From: Bacteroidaceae bacterium
GTDB taxonomy: Bacteria; Bacteroidota; Bacteroidia; Bacteroidales; Bacteroidaceae
Assembly: GCA_028707655.1 (NCBI GenBank)
Contig: JAQWAN010000108.1
Span: forward strand, 1-7,097
Direction of reading: 5' to 3'
DNA: 7,097 nucleotides
A program made the translations under genes and the position numbers. Shown in pieces: positions 1 to 6,690 of the stretch. Below the pieces are notes generated by a model. That model ran no database searches. It saw only the letters and a list, made by a program, of their open reading frames with translations, and was not told the DNA's origin. Numbering within the stretch: position 1 is the stretch's first letter; each line of letters opens with the position of its first letter.

Positions 1-375
1 GGCACAGATATGTCCGCGGTCATATCCGTAGAAATCGCTGCGACTACTGCGATCGTTAGAAGGTATAGCTGGGTCGTCGCCCCATTGGTCTGTTCTTCCT
101 GATCCTGTTTTAGCCGTTGTACGGTCAAAACTAAAAGCAACCCACTTGGCATGGCGTTGCGCACGATCGTATTCTAAGCTAAAAGTGGTTACTTTTTTGC
201 CATCTATGGTGGTAGAATGATTGATGAATAGGTCGTTTGAATCGTTACTCAAAGCGGGTACTTCAATCAGATTTGCTGCGTTGCTGGGTTCTTCGCTACT
301 AGTATAGGAGCTGTTTTCTTTACATCCAATAAGAAGTAGGAGAAATAGAAGAAAGTAGAACGTGTTTTTTTTCAT
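1..375 (-). CDS. DNA/RNA non-specific endonuclease lipoprotein, N-terminal part (cut by window edge)
   Basis: The reading frame starts at the ATG at 375 and stays open through 125 codons to the window edge, so the C-terminal part is missing. The first 18 residues are a lipoprotein signal: MKK, a Leu/Phe-rich core, then the lipobox LIGC with Cys18. After a Ser/Asn/Glu-rich linker the sequence reaches SLEYDRAQRHAKWVAFSFDR (about residues 61-80), typical of the first strands of the ββα-metal (NUC1/Endonuclease_NS) nuclease fold. It then reaches DRGH at residues 119-122, the family signature, whose His is the general base. The metal-binding Asn helix would lie beyond the edge. Such enzymes cleave DNA and RNA without sequence specificity, using Mg2+. 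The lipobox places it on an outer or periplasmic membrane face. It lies 89 bases downstream of rpmE on the same strand, behind a strong terminator, and no clean promoter of its own is visible. Confidence 0.85.
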   Translation of the reverse strand, partial: MKKNTFYFLLFLLLLIGCKENSSYTSSEEPSNAANLIEVPALSNDSNDLFINHSTTIDGKKVTTFSLEYDRAQRHAKWVAFSFDRTTAKTGSGRTDQWGDDPAIPSNDRSSRSDFYGYDRGHICA

Positions 376-407
376 GTTGGTGTTGTACTGGTTTTTATTC
401 TTAGGGG

Positions 408-446
408 AAAAAAAAACTGAATTAGGCGCGGCCTAATCCAGTTTTT
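408..446 (-). terminator. Rho-independent terminator after rpmE
   Basis: Bases 417-427 pair with 431-441 around a 3-base loop. One position is A/C on the plus strand, which becomes a G·U wobble in the minus-strand RNA. Flanking A412-416 and T442-446 extend the stem. Read on the minus strand, the hairpin is followed by a run of nine U (A408-416). It lies 18 bases past the rpmE stop codon and insulates rpmE from the nuclease lipoprotein gene. Confidence 0.85.
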
Positions 447-464
447 GTAGGATTTTTGTTCCTA

Positions 465-716
465 TTATTTTTTACGATTTCCGTAACGAGTCATGAACTT
501 GTCTACACGACCTGCGGTATCAATCAAATTAGTTTTACCGGTGTAGAAAGGATGTGAAGAACCAGAGATCTCAAGCTTAACTAGTGGATAAGTTTCGCCT
601 TCAAATTCGATGGTGTCTTTTGTGCCGTGAGTGGAACGAGATAAAAACATATCTCCGTTTGACATATCTTTAAATACTACTGGACGATATGATTCTGGAT
701 GAATACCTTTTTTCAT
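465..716 (-). CDS. rpmE2: 50S ribosomal protein L31, type B
   Basis: This is an 83-residue protein of the large ribosomal subunit. The L31 hallmarks are the start MKKGIHPESYRPVVFKD, the central SSHPFYTGK and the C-terminal DTAGRVDKFMTRYGNRKK. There is no cysteine at all, so the CxxC zinc ligands of type A L31 are absent. This makes it the zinc-independent type B form (rpmE2/ykgM class). Its length matches the family, and the ATG at 716 gives the expected N-terminus. It is a single-gene unit with its own promoter upstream (799-829) and its own terminator (408-446). In some bacteria type B L31 is a zinc-starvation paralogue, but in Bacteroidales it is commonly the main form, so zinc control should not be assumed here. 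Confidence 0.97.
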   Translation of the reverse strand: MKKGIHPESYRPVVFKDMSNGDMFLSRSTHGTKDTIEFEGETYPLVKLEISGSSHPFYTGKTNLIDTAGRVDKFMTRYGNRKK

Positions 717-798
717 TGCTGTGTGAGTTTAATATTTTTACTTCAAAATTACTTATTGCTGGTAACAATAAAGGTGTAATGGTACATGTTTCAGAGCG

Positions 799-829
799 CA
801 AATTTAATACTTTTGTTTTACATGACAAA
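799..829 (-). promoter_or_regulatory. Bacteroidota-type promoter for rpmE
   Basis: On the minus strand TTTG (829-826) is followed after 19 bases by TAAATTTG (806-799). This matches the Bacteroidota primary-sigma pattern of a -33 TTTG and a -7 TAnnTTTG with 19-21 bp spacing. Transcription would start near 793, leaving an untranslated leader of about 75 bases before the rpmE ATG. A second -7-like match, TAATTTTG (751-744), lies closer to the gene, but its nearest TTG is only 14 bases upstream, so it is less likely. Confidence 0.75.
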
Positions 830-935
830 TCTTTTTGTGTTTTTTTATCTGTACTTTTTATGCTCTTTTGAATAGATGGTAGGGGCTTACGTAATTAAAG
901 TGCTCTTGACGTGCCTGTGCAAAGATTTTTCACAT

Positions 936-975
936 AAAAAAAGGATGTATCCAATGGTGGATACATCCTTTTTTT
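936..975 (-). terminator. Rho-independent terminator closing the receptor/lipoprotein operon
   Basis: Bases 936-953 and 958-975 form a perfect 18-bp inverted repeat around the 4-base loop ATGG, with core GGATGTATCCA/TGGATACATCC. The outer arm is A-run/T-run, so it can act in either direction. On the minus strand it begins 16 bases past the stop codon of the DUF5689-like lipoprotein gene and gives at least seven terminal U. No plus-strand gene ends here, so its job is probably to end the minus-strand operon before rpmE. Confidence 0.85.
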
Positions 976-991
976 TAAAGTTTTGTGGGTA

Positions 992-2743
992 TTAATCAAT
1001 TAATACTTTGGCAACTTCCCATGTACCTGCTTTGGTTGCTGTACTCTTATATTGGAAGGCAATGCGTACATTGCTTTGTCCAGCAAAGGCATCTAAATTG
1101 ATATCTCCTGAGGACATAAAGTTCCAACTATTACCTGCTGGGTAGGTGAATTCAAGTTTTGTCCATTGTGTTTCATCAATGGCTGCACCATCGGTGTAGC
1201 TAGTAGTAACCCAAACTGCCACCTCTTCTGGTACCTTTCCGGATGCAAAGTAATTAGCTGCATTTTGGAAGGTTAGTTTAGCTGTTGTTTTTGCTGATAA
1301 ATCAATGGCTGGTGATATTAACCAAGAGTTTACTGCATTGTTCTTACCTGATAGATAACCTGAAGCTACCATACCATATCTATCTTTGAATGCCCATACA
1401 TAAGATAATGTTTCTGGTTTCAAGATATCTACAATAGAGAATTCTCCTTGTGAGGCTGCAAATGGCTCATAGAATACGGCATTAGAAATATCTACACCAT
1501 ATTTAGTGTCGCCTACATAAGCACAACCGGTGTCTTTAAGACCAGAAACACCAAAGTAAGCATCAAATGAACCATAAAGAAGTACCTCTTGACCTAATCT
1601 TTCTGGATATGTCATTGTTTTTTCACCATTTTCTGTATTTGTATCGCTTAACTTAAGATTATCACGAATTTCGCCAGTAGGTAGTTGAACAGCGATACAT
1701 TTGTAAAAACTAGTCTCATCTGGAGAGGCTGCTAATAGAAGGTTAGAGTAGGCATCAAATGGTGCCTCAAAATCGGCTCCCTCTGTGATAGTCATACCAT
1801 CAATTGCTCCAACAACATATCCTTTCACCCAGCCTTCGCCAGATTTACCCATGGAACCAATTACTGAATAGGGATCCTCTTTTGTACCAGCTCCAGCTGG
1901 TTTAATCTCTTCAGGGAATGTAAATCCTGATAAATCATTGATGTCGCGGATCGTAATTTGCCATGAGTTTACATAACGAGAGAAGATACCCGTTACACGT
2001 CCTGTGCCCTCTGGTATAATCTGATTCGCAATACCTGAACCATAGTTGCTCGTACGTTTTGTAATAGTAGAATAATCCGATTCCATTAAGATAGTGGTGT
2101 TCGATGTACCTGCTTCGCCTGATACGGCATCTGCAAAGTAAGAATAACCAGCTGTAGGGAAAATTGCATCTACTAATGTTACTAACATACCGTCCATCAT
2201 CTTATCTACAGATTGAGAAGAAGTTACTTCTATTGGTGTAGGTAAATTATCTGGAGAGGAGGAAGCATCTCTTGTTACGTGTTGATTAAATTCAGTTAAC
2301 GACATACGTCCTACTGTACCATTATAATCTGCACCAAGTTGTGCGTGATTTCTGTAACCTCCAATATAGAGGTCTTTACAGTTAACCACCACTCTTTGTC
2401 CAATGTGAAAAGCAGCACATAGATGTGTTGCATCTACAGAAATCTTAATAGCTGCAGTTGCATCTTGGATATAGATACCTTTGTAGAAGTTACCGCTACG
2501 GTCGTTTGCTGTAACCACACCCTCTATAATAATATCGTCTGTAATTTGTGTACGTGTATCTGGATTAGCGAATATAGCAGCATCAAATTGTGTTTTTAAT
2601 TCGGCTATGGTTGTATTCACAGGCGCTCCCTCATAGACAGGGTTTAATCTCTCTATGGTTGGATCATCAAAATCGTCTGTACATGCCGATAAAGTAACAG
2701 CAAGCGACATGCATAGGAATACTATGTTTTTTAATTTTTTCAT
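992..2743 (-). CDS. DUF5689-like surface lipoprotein with OB-like and jelly-roll-like domains
   Basis: This 583-residue protein starts with a lipoprotein signal ending in LSAC (Cys21). The mature start CTDDFDD is acidic like the lipoprotein export signal that sends Bacteroidota lipoproteins to the cell surface. Residues about 43-275 resemble DUF5689: TIAELK, then an OB-like strand set IIIEGVVTANDRSGNFYKGI (71-90) and YIQDATAAIKI (91-101). Residues about 284-412 form a second OB-like module (GTKEDPYSVIGSMGKSGEGW, WVKGYVVGAIDG), similar to DUF6359-type domains. Residues about 425-583 (FYEPFAASQGEF, WLISPAIDLSA, final VAKVLID) resemble the choice-of-anchor J jelly-roll found in Bacteroidota surface proteins. 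The gene starts 28 bases after the TonB receptor stop, in one operon, which is the position SusD has after SusC, although no SusD-type TPR fold is visible. A ligand-capture role is inferred. The OB folds make nucleic acid or oligonucleotides plausible ligands, but no catalytic residues are recognised. Confidence 0.85.
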   Translation of the reverse strand: MKKLKNIVFLCMSLAVTLSACTDDFDDPTIERLNPVYEGAPVNTTIAELKTQFDAAIFANPDTRTQITDDIIIEGVVTANDRSGNFYKGIYIQDATAAIKISVDATHLCAAFHIGQRVVVNCKDLYIGGYRNHAQLGADYNGTVGRMSLTEFNQHVTRDASSSPDNLPTPIEVTSSQSVDKMMDGMLVTLVDAIFPTAGYSYFADAVSGEAGTSNTTILMESDYSTITKRTSNYGSGIANQIIPEGTGRVTGIFSRYVNSWQITIRDINDLSGFTFPEEIKPAGAGTKEDPYSVIGSMGKSGEGWVKGYVVGAIDGMTITEGADFEAPFDAYSNLLLAASPDETSFYKCIAVQLPTGEIRDNLKLSDTNTENGEKTMTYPERLGQEVLLYGSFDAYFGVSGLKDTGCAYVGDTKYGVDISNAVFYEPFAASQGEFSIVDILKPETLSYVWAFKDRYGMVASGYLSGKNNAVNSWLISPAIDLSAKTTAKLTFQNAANYFASGKVPEEVAVWVTTSYTDGAAIDETQWTKLEFTYPAGNSWNFMSSGDINLDAFAGQSNVRIAFQYKSTATKAGTWEVAKVLID

Positions 2744-2771
2744 TTTTCTATTTCTTAAATATTATACTAAA

Positions 2772-5210
2772 TTAAAAGCGGTAACTGATGTTAAGATATC
2801 CATTGATACCTCTAGCATAAAAGTATTTACTTTGATATTTATCCCCATCGATACGGTTTTGCTCGTATCCACCTGTACGTTGGTCGGTTTTGTTTAGTAG
2901 GTTGTTACCACTTAGGTTGATGCTGATGGATCTACCTTTACTTAAACGAATATATTTACCAATAGAAGCATCTAACATAAATCCTCCAGCAAGTTTTTCT
3001 TGTGGGTCTCTGTTCTCTTCTGCTATAATTGTTTTACTCAAACGGCGAATAGTAGAGAAATCTAAATAGATATCATCGTAATAGTTACCGTTTACACTGA
3101 AGAACCATCCACTTTTGTTGTAGTCAATACCAAGACTATATGCGGATAGTGGTGTTCCGCTTTGACGGAAGTCTTTGCAATAAACGGTTTGGCCAGTTAC
3201 TACCTCGTTACTACTCTCGTAAGTTAAAGTAGCTGTTGGATTGTTTTTGTATTGGCTATCCGAATAGGTTGCTAATCCAGTTACACTCAATGAAGAGTTG
3301 ATACGAACCTCTACACCTGCTTCAAAACCATAGTTTTGTTTGTCGATGTTGTTCATAGACAAGTAAGTGAATTTATGAGAATCGTCATCATAGAAAGCTT
3401 CTAATTCTGTTACATCTGTAAATTTAGTATAGAAAGCACCGATACGTCCGTGAACTGGACCTACAGTGAAGTTATAGTCAAAGTTACCGTTTAAGATTTT
3501 TTCAGTTGTTATACCATCTACGTATAAGTTTTTGATACGTGGTGCAACAAATGCATTACGACTAAGTGGTGCACGATTTTCGTAGATACCGCTTAATGTG
3601 AATGTATGGTTTCTGTTAATCTTAAAGGTTGCTCCACCCTTAACTGCATATTCGGTGAAGAATTTCTTATCACTTAGTCCTTTGGATGCATTTCCTTCGG
3701 GAGCACGTCCGTTACGCATTAAACCGTCACGATACATTTGTGTGCCTCCAATATTTGCACCATAGAAAAAGTCGAAGTAACGTGTTACGGTTTTACCTTG
3801 TGCAAATAAGCGAGCTTTGTTGTTATATACATTGTAGTTATAACCAAACTTGTCGCCAGTTGCTATAGAACGATTAGGATTGTCCATATCGTTTTGTGCC
3901 ATTGGAGATGTCTCGCCAAAATCACGAATAGCAAAAGCATCTAAATCGACAAAACTAGTTGCTCCTAAAAGATCTTTCATCTTTTTGAAATGTAGACCTT
4001 TAGTAGAATTAACCTCTAGACCTGCTGTTAGATGGGTGCTTTTGAACGATTTGTTAAGCACAGAGCTAAGTGCAAGTGTCATTTGGTCGTTATGACGCTC
4101 CTCCAAATAGTACGATGCGGTTTCGTTAAATTGGTTTTGTTGTTGATTGGTTCTATAAATCTCATCCCAATTTACTTGACGATAAGCTTCGTCTGTTTCC
4201 CATGCTTTGGTAACAGCCTCTTTTTCTGCGTCTGTAAAGTAGCTAGGTAATTTTTTAGTATAGTCGGGACGAGGGTCTAAAGCATTGTTGCCAAAGCCAA
4301 AAGCACTTGTACCGTAGCTGCTATATTTGAATGCCAAGCTAGTTACCAATTTTGTTTTTTTATCTAGCTCAAAGTTCCATGTAGCAATGGTGGTTGGTTC
4401 AAAAGAGCGAACAACACGTGAGTTACGTTTCTCTCCGTTTTGATAACCCCAATATGGATTGTAATAGTTACTACCAGCTAAATCGTAAGCCTCTTGTGTA
4501 GAAGCACCTTGTTGTCCACGTTCTGTTGGTGCACCAAAGGAACTGATGGAGATGCTGTTGCGGTCGTCAATCTTTTTCTCTGCAGAGAAGAAGTAAGAAA
4601 ATGCATTGTAGAAAGTACCATCCACTTGTCCTTCGTTTGCCCATCTAAAACCAATTGTTCCAGTAAAAGCCCAACCATTGTCTAATAGACCAGTAGAGTG
4701 TGTAAAGATACCTCTTGCTACATAATTTCTGTTTGTAGCCGATAGGGTTAACTTATTACCTGCAGCATATTGACTAGCACGCATGGTAATGTTTGTTGCT
4801 CCACCAATAGAACCAAAAGAGAAACCATTCTGCTCAAAATTAGCAATACCCTCTTTGTTACGGGTTGCATCATTCAATCCACCGATTAAACCATAGCTAA
4901 AACGTCCGATTTCTGTATTGTTAAATAGGATACCATTGATGTATACACCATTGTACTGTGAATCGTAGCCTCTAACACGAAATCGCATAGGAGAAAAGGA
5001 GTAGCCAACATTTGACAAATAGACATCATCCGTGGCAGACGTAATAGCAGCTACACTCTGAGATACATCAGCATCTTCACCTAACTGTGATTCGGTGAAG
5101 GTAAATGTATTGTTCTTCTCCTTAAAATCTTTAGCAGTGTTTGTGGTCTGCGCAAAAATAAAGGAGGAGGTACATAAGAGTACCGATAATAATCCTAATT
5201 TTTTTTTCAT
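2772..5210 (-). CDS. TonB-dependent outer-membrane receptor
   Basis: This is an 812-residue outer-membrane transporter of the gated β-barrel class, powered by TonB-ExbB-ExbD. Residues 1-20 are a signal peptide cleaved at IFA-QTT. The plug spans roughly residues 40-150, with the conserved FRVRGYDSQYNGVYINGI (76-93), the GGLNDATRN segment (110-118) and GSIGGATNITMRAS (133-146). The remainder alternates polar and aromatic residues as a barrel and ends in YLNISYRF, with the terminal Phe expected of barrel proteins. The mature protein goes almost directly into the plug. The carboxypeptidase-regulatory-like domain that precedes the plug in many Bacteroidota receptors is missing, and so is an STN domain. 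It is therefore a short form with no sign of anti-sigma signalling. It is the first gene of a two-gene operon with the surface lipoprotein and diverges from the secreted nuclease-like gene. The ligand cannot be read from the sequence. The context suggests products of nucleic acid or phosphoester breakdown. Confidence 0.95.
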   Translation of the reverse strand: MKKKLGLLSVLLCTSSFIFAQTTNTAKDFKEKNNTFTFTESQLGEDADVSQSVAAITSATDDVYLSNVGYSFSPMRFRVRGYDSQYNGVYINGILFNNTEIGRFSYGLIGGLNDATRNKEGIANFEQNGFSFGSIGGATNITMRASQYAAGNKLTLSATNRNYVARGIFTHSTGLLDNGWAFTGTIGFRWANEGQVDGTFYNAFSYFFSAEKKIDDRNSISISSFGAPTERGQQGASTQEAYDLAGSNYYNPYWGYQNGEKRNSRVVRSFEPTTIATWNFELDKKTKLVTSLAFKYSSYGTSAFGFGNNALDPRPDYTKKLPSYFTDAEKEAVTKAWETDEAYRQVNWDEIYRTNQQQNQFNETASYYLEERHNDQMTLALSSVLNKSFKSTHLTAGLEVNSTKGLHFKKMKDLLGATSFVDLDAFAIRDFGETSPMAQNDMDNPNRSIATGDKFGYNYNVYNNKARLFAQGKTVTRYFDFFYGANIGGTQMYRDGLMRNGRAPEGNASKGLSDKKFFTEYAVKGGATFKINRNHTFTLSGIYENRAPLSRNAFVAPRIKNLYVDGITTEKILNGNFDYNFTVGPVHGRIGAFYTKFTDVTELEAFYDDDSHKFTYLSMNNIDKQNYGFEAGVEVRINSSLSVTGLATYSDSQYKNNPTATLTYESSNEVVTGQTVYCKDFRQSGTPLSAYSLGIDYNKSGWFFSVNGNYYDDIYLDFSTIRRLSKTIIAEENRDPQEKLAGGFMLDASIGKYIRLSKGRSISINLSGNNLLNKTDQRTGGYEQNRIDGDKYQSKYFYARGINGYLNISYRF

Positions 5211-5404
5211 GAATTTATAATTTAATTGTGTATGTTTTGAGTGGTTAAGACTCTATTTTATTGTGTGAAACAAACCTTAATTTAATGGTGACTCCTAAAA
5301 TACGGAGACAAAATAACGAAATATTTTTTAATTTATTCTATTTTAGAGAAGAATTTTTTGATAAATAGGATGGTATATGATTTTTTTTTTGGATATTTGT
5401 GACC

Positions 5405-5441
5405 CCAAATTTAGTAAAAAGCCTTAAAAGACTGAATTTGG
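5405..5441. repeat. Inverted repeat, possible operator or leader hairpin
   Basis: CCAAATTTAGT (5405-5415) is repeated in inverted form as ACTGAATTTGG (5431-5441), with a 15-base spacer. One position differs (T/G) and would be a wobble pair in plus-strand RNA. There is no T run after it, so it is not a terminator. The centre-to-centre distance of the arms is 26 bases, a little under three helical turns. The right arm abuts the candidate -33 of the nuclease gene, so a dimeric regulator bound here could control both divergent units. This role is inferred. Confidence 0.5.
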
Positions 5442-5472
5442 TTGACAAAATGTTACAATTAAACTATTAATC
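5442..5472 (+). promoter_or_regulatory. Candidate promoter for secreted nuclease gene (weak)
   Basis: TTG (5442-5444), inside TTGACA, is followed after 20 bases by TATTAATC (5465-5472). The spacing suits a Bacteroidota -33/-7 pair, but the -7 matches only part of TAnnTTTG. The same bases also read as TTGACA-N17-TATTAA, close to a classic sigma-70 promoter. Transcription would start only a few bases before the ATG at 5485, giving a very short leader, which weakens the call. Confidence 0.3.
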
Positions 5473-5484
5473 TAATTACGAATT

Positions 5485-6519
5485 ATGAAAAGAATAGCGC
5501 TTGTTCTTATGCTATTGGTTCTTGTTTGCTCTTTTACGGTAAGTGCTCAGCAAAAAAAGTATGCTTTATATAGTATTGCTTTTTATAACCAAGAAAATCT
5601 ATTTGACACCATTCACGACGAAGGAAAGAGAGATTTTGAATATCTACCAGATGGTCAGATGAAGTGGGGAACCATGAAATATATGGCTAAGTTAAAAAAT
5701 ATGTCAGAGGTCTTGGCAGATATCTCTACCGATAAACTACCAATGGGACCTGCTGCTATTGGTGTTTCTGAAATAGAAAACCTTCGTGTATTAAACGATT
5801 TGGTGAAACAACCTGCTTTGGCAAAAAGAGGATATAAGATTGTGTTTCATGAAGGACCAGACAGACGTGGTGTAGATTGTGCTCTTTTATACAACCCTAA
5901 ATTGTTTAAATTAATGAACAGCCGCCTAGTAGAATGTACTTATCCTAATAATGATACTACACATCTTACACGTGGCTTCTTGATTGCTCGTGGTGAGCTT
6001 GCAGGGGAGTCTATGAGTATTATTGTGAATCACTGGCCTTCTCGTTTTGCTTCGTCGCCTGCACGAGAAAACACTGGACGTCAAGTAAGAGCTATTAAAG
6101 ACTCGTTGTTGCGTATTGACCCAGCTATGAAAATTGTGATTATGGGGGATATGAACGATGACCCATTCGATAAGAGTATGGCTAAGGCTTTAGGTGCTAA
6201 ACGTGAGGCGAAAGATTGTGATGCACACGATCTATACAACCCTTGGTGGAACTTATTAGTTAAAAAGGGAATTGGAACTTTATGTTACCATGGTAAATGG
6301 AATCTTTTTGATCAAATTGTTTTTACAGGAAACATGTTGGGTAAAGATTATTCTACATTGAAATTTTATAAGAATCTTGTGTTTATGCCAGAGTATTTGT
6401 TTCAAACCTCTGGAAAATATAAAGGCTATCCAAAACGTACACATGCTGGTGGAGTATGGTTAAATGGTTATAGTGACCATCTTCCTACCTATATCTACTT
6501 GGTAAAAGAAGTAAAATAA
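5485..6519 (+). CDS. Secreted endonuclease/exonuclease/phosphatase (EEP) family protein
   Basis: This 344-residue protein belongs to the Mg2+-dependent DNase I-like phosphodiesterase fold. Residues 1-21 form a signal peptide (MKRIALVLMLLVLVCSFTVSA) cleaved before QQKK. Cys15 lies in VLVC, which is not a proper lipobox, so the protein is probably released rather than lipid-anchored. All core EEP motifs are present in order: FYNQENLFD (Asn36, Glu38), GVSEIEN (metal ligand Glu96), RRGVDCALLY (128-136), VNHWPSR (His183), MGDMNDDP (Asp222, Asn224), NLFDQIV (Asp276) and YSDHLPTYI (Asp331, catalytic His332). The enzyme is therefore expected to be active. The family includes DNases, RNases and lipid phosphodiesterases. 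Nuclease is preferred here because of the neighbouring OB-fold lipoprotein and the nearby NUC1 gene. It is transcribed divergently from the receptor operon as a single-gene unit with its own terminator. No type IX secretion tail is visible, so it probably acts in the periplasm or at the outer membrane. Confidence 0.9.
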   Translation: MKRIALVLMLLVLVCSFTVSAQQKKYALYSIAFYNQENLFDTIHDEGKRDFEYLPDGQMKWGTMKYMAKLKNMSEVLADISTDKLPMGPAAIGVSEIENLRVLNDLVKQPALAKRGYKIVFHEGPDRRGVDCALLYNPKLFKLMNSRLVECTYPNNDTTHLTRGFLIARGELAGESMSIIVNHWPSRFASSPARENTGRQVRAIKDSLLRIDPAMKIVIMGDMNDDPFDKSMAKALGAKREAKDCDAHDLYNPWWNLLVKKGIGTLCYHGKWNLFDQIVFTGNMLGKDYSTLKFYKNLVFMPEYLFQTSGKYKGYPKRTHAGGVWLNGYSDHLPTYIYLVKEVK

Positions 6520-6559
6520 GATACCATTTTATTGCTTGCTTTAGCAATAGATTAGAATG

Positions 6560-6605
6560 TAGCATTCTTCCTCTAAATAATGATAGAGAAAGAATGCTAT
6601 TTTTT
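6560..6605 (+). terminator. Rho-independent terminator after EEP gene
   Basis: Bases 6560-6575 pair with 6584-6599 (TAGCATTCTT… with …AAGAATGCTA), with one mismatch (6570/6589) and an 8-base loop, followed by six T (6600-6605). It lies 40 bases past the stop codon. A smaller hairpin, ATTGCT/AGCAAT (6531-6548), precedes it without a T run. Together they insulate the nuclease gene from the aldolase gene. Confidence 0.85.
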
Positions 6606-6624
6606 GTTATATTATAAAACAGTA

Positions 6625-6657
6625 TGTGCACTAATTCAATTTTTATGATTACTTTTG
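6625..6657 (+). promoter_or_regulatory. Candidate Bacteroidota promoter for fba
   Basis: TACTTTTG (6650-6657) exactly fits the Bacteroidota -7 pattern TAnnTTTG. The -33 position holds only a weak TGTG (6625-6628) at 21 bp spacing. Transcription would begin near 6663, giving a leader of about 28 A-rich bases before the ATG at 6691. No purine-rich Shine-Dalgarno is seen, which is usual in this phylum. Confidence 0.6.
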
Positions 6658-6690
6658 CGGTACAATTTAAATCACTAAAACATTAAGAAT

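Larger units (their letters stand above)
5211..5484. promoter_or_regulatory. Divergent intergenic region between receptor operon and secreted nuclease
   Basis: This 274-base, very AT-rich region must hold promoters for both directions. It contains a run of ten T (5381-5390), an 11-bp inverted repeat (5405-5441), and a short hairpin CTCC/GGAG around 5292-5307 that would lie in the receptor mRNA leader. No exact TAnnTTTG with a good -33 was found for the receptor. The nearest is TAAGGTTTG (5279-5271 on the minus strand), which has one base too many. No coding capacity or RNA gene is seen. Confidence 0.6.

Noticed and set aside
808..815. Plus-strand TACTTTTG, a match to the -7 pattern
   Set aside because: There is no -33 at the right distance and no plus-strand gene downstream before 5485.
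689..871. 60-codon plus-strand open frame upstream of rpmE
   Set aside because: It overlaps the rpmE start and runs through its promoter and leader. It has no recognisable domain, and its composition follows the AT-rich non-coding DNA.
861..907. Direct repeat TGCTCTT at 861 and 901
   Set aside because: Seven bases repeated once in AT-rich intergenic DNA is expected by chance, and nothing else supports a function.
2655..2897. 80-codon plus-strand open frame across the receptor/lipoprotein junction
   Set aside because: It is antisense to the end of one real gene and the start of the next. Its hydrophobic stretch is the complement of the lipoprotein signal and junction sequence.
4478..4678. 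66-codon minus-strand open frame and the plus-strand frames at 3686-3868, 3850-4095, 4032-4250 and 4494-4685
   Set aside because: All lie inside the TonB receptor gene in other frames, show no family resemblance and have no plausible start context.
5497..5530. Possible lipoprotein anchor at Cys15 of the EEP protein
   Set aside because: The residues before Cys are VLV, not a lipobox ending in Gly, Ala or Ser. A standard cleavage site VSA-QQ follows.
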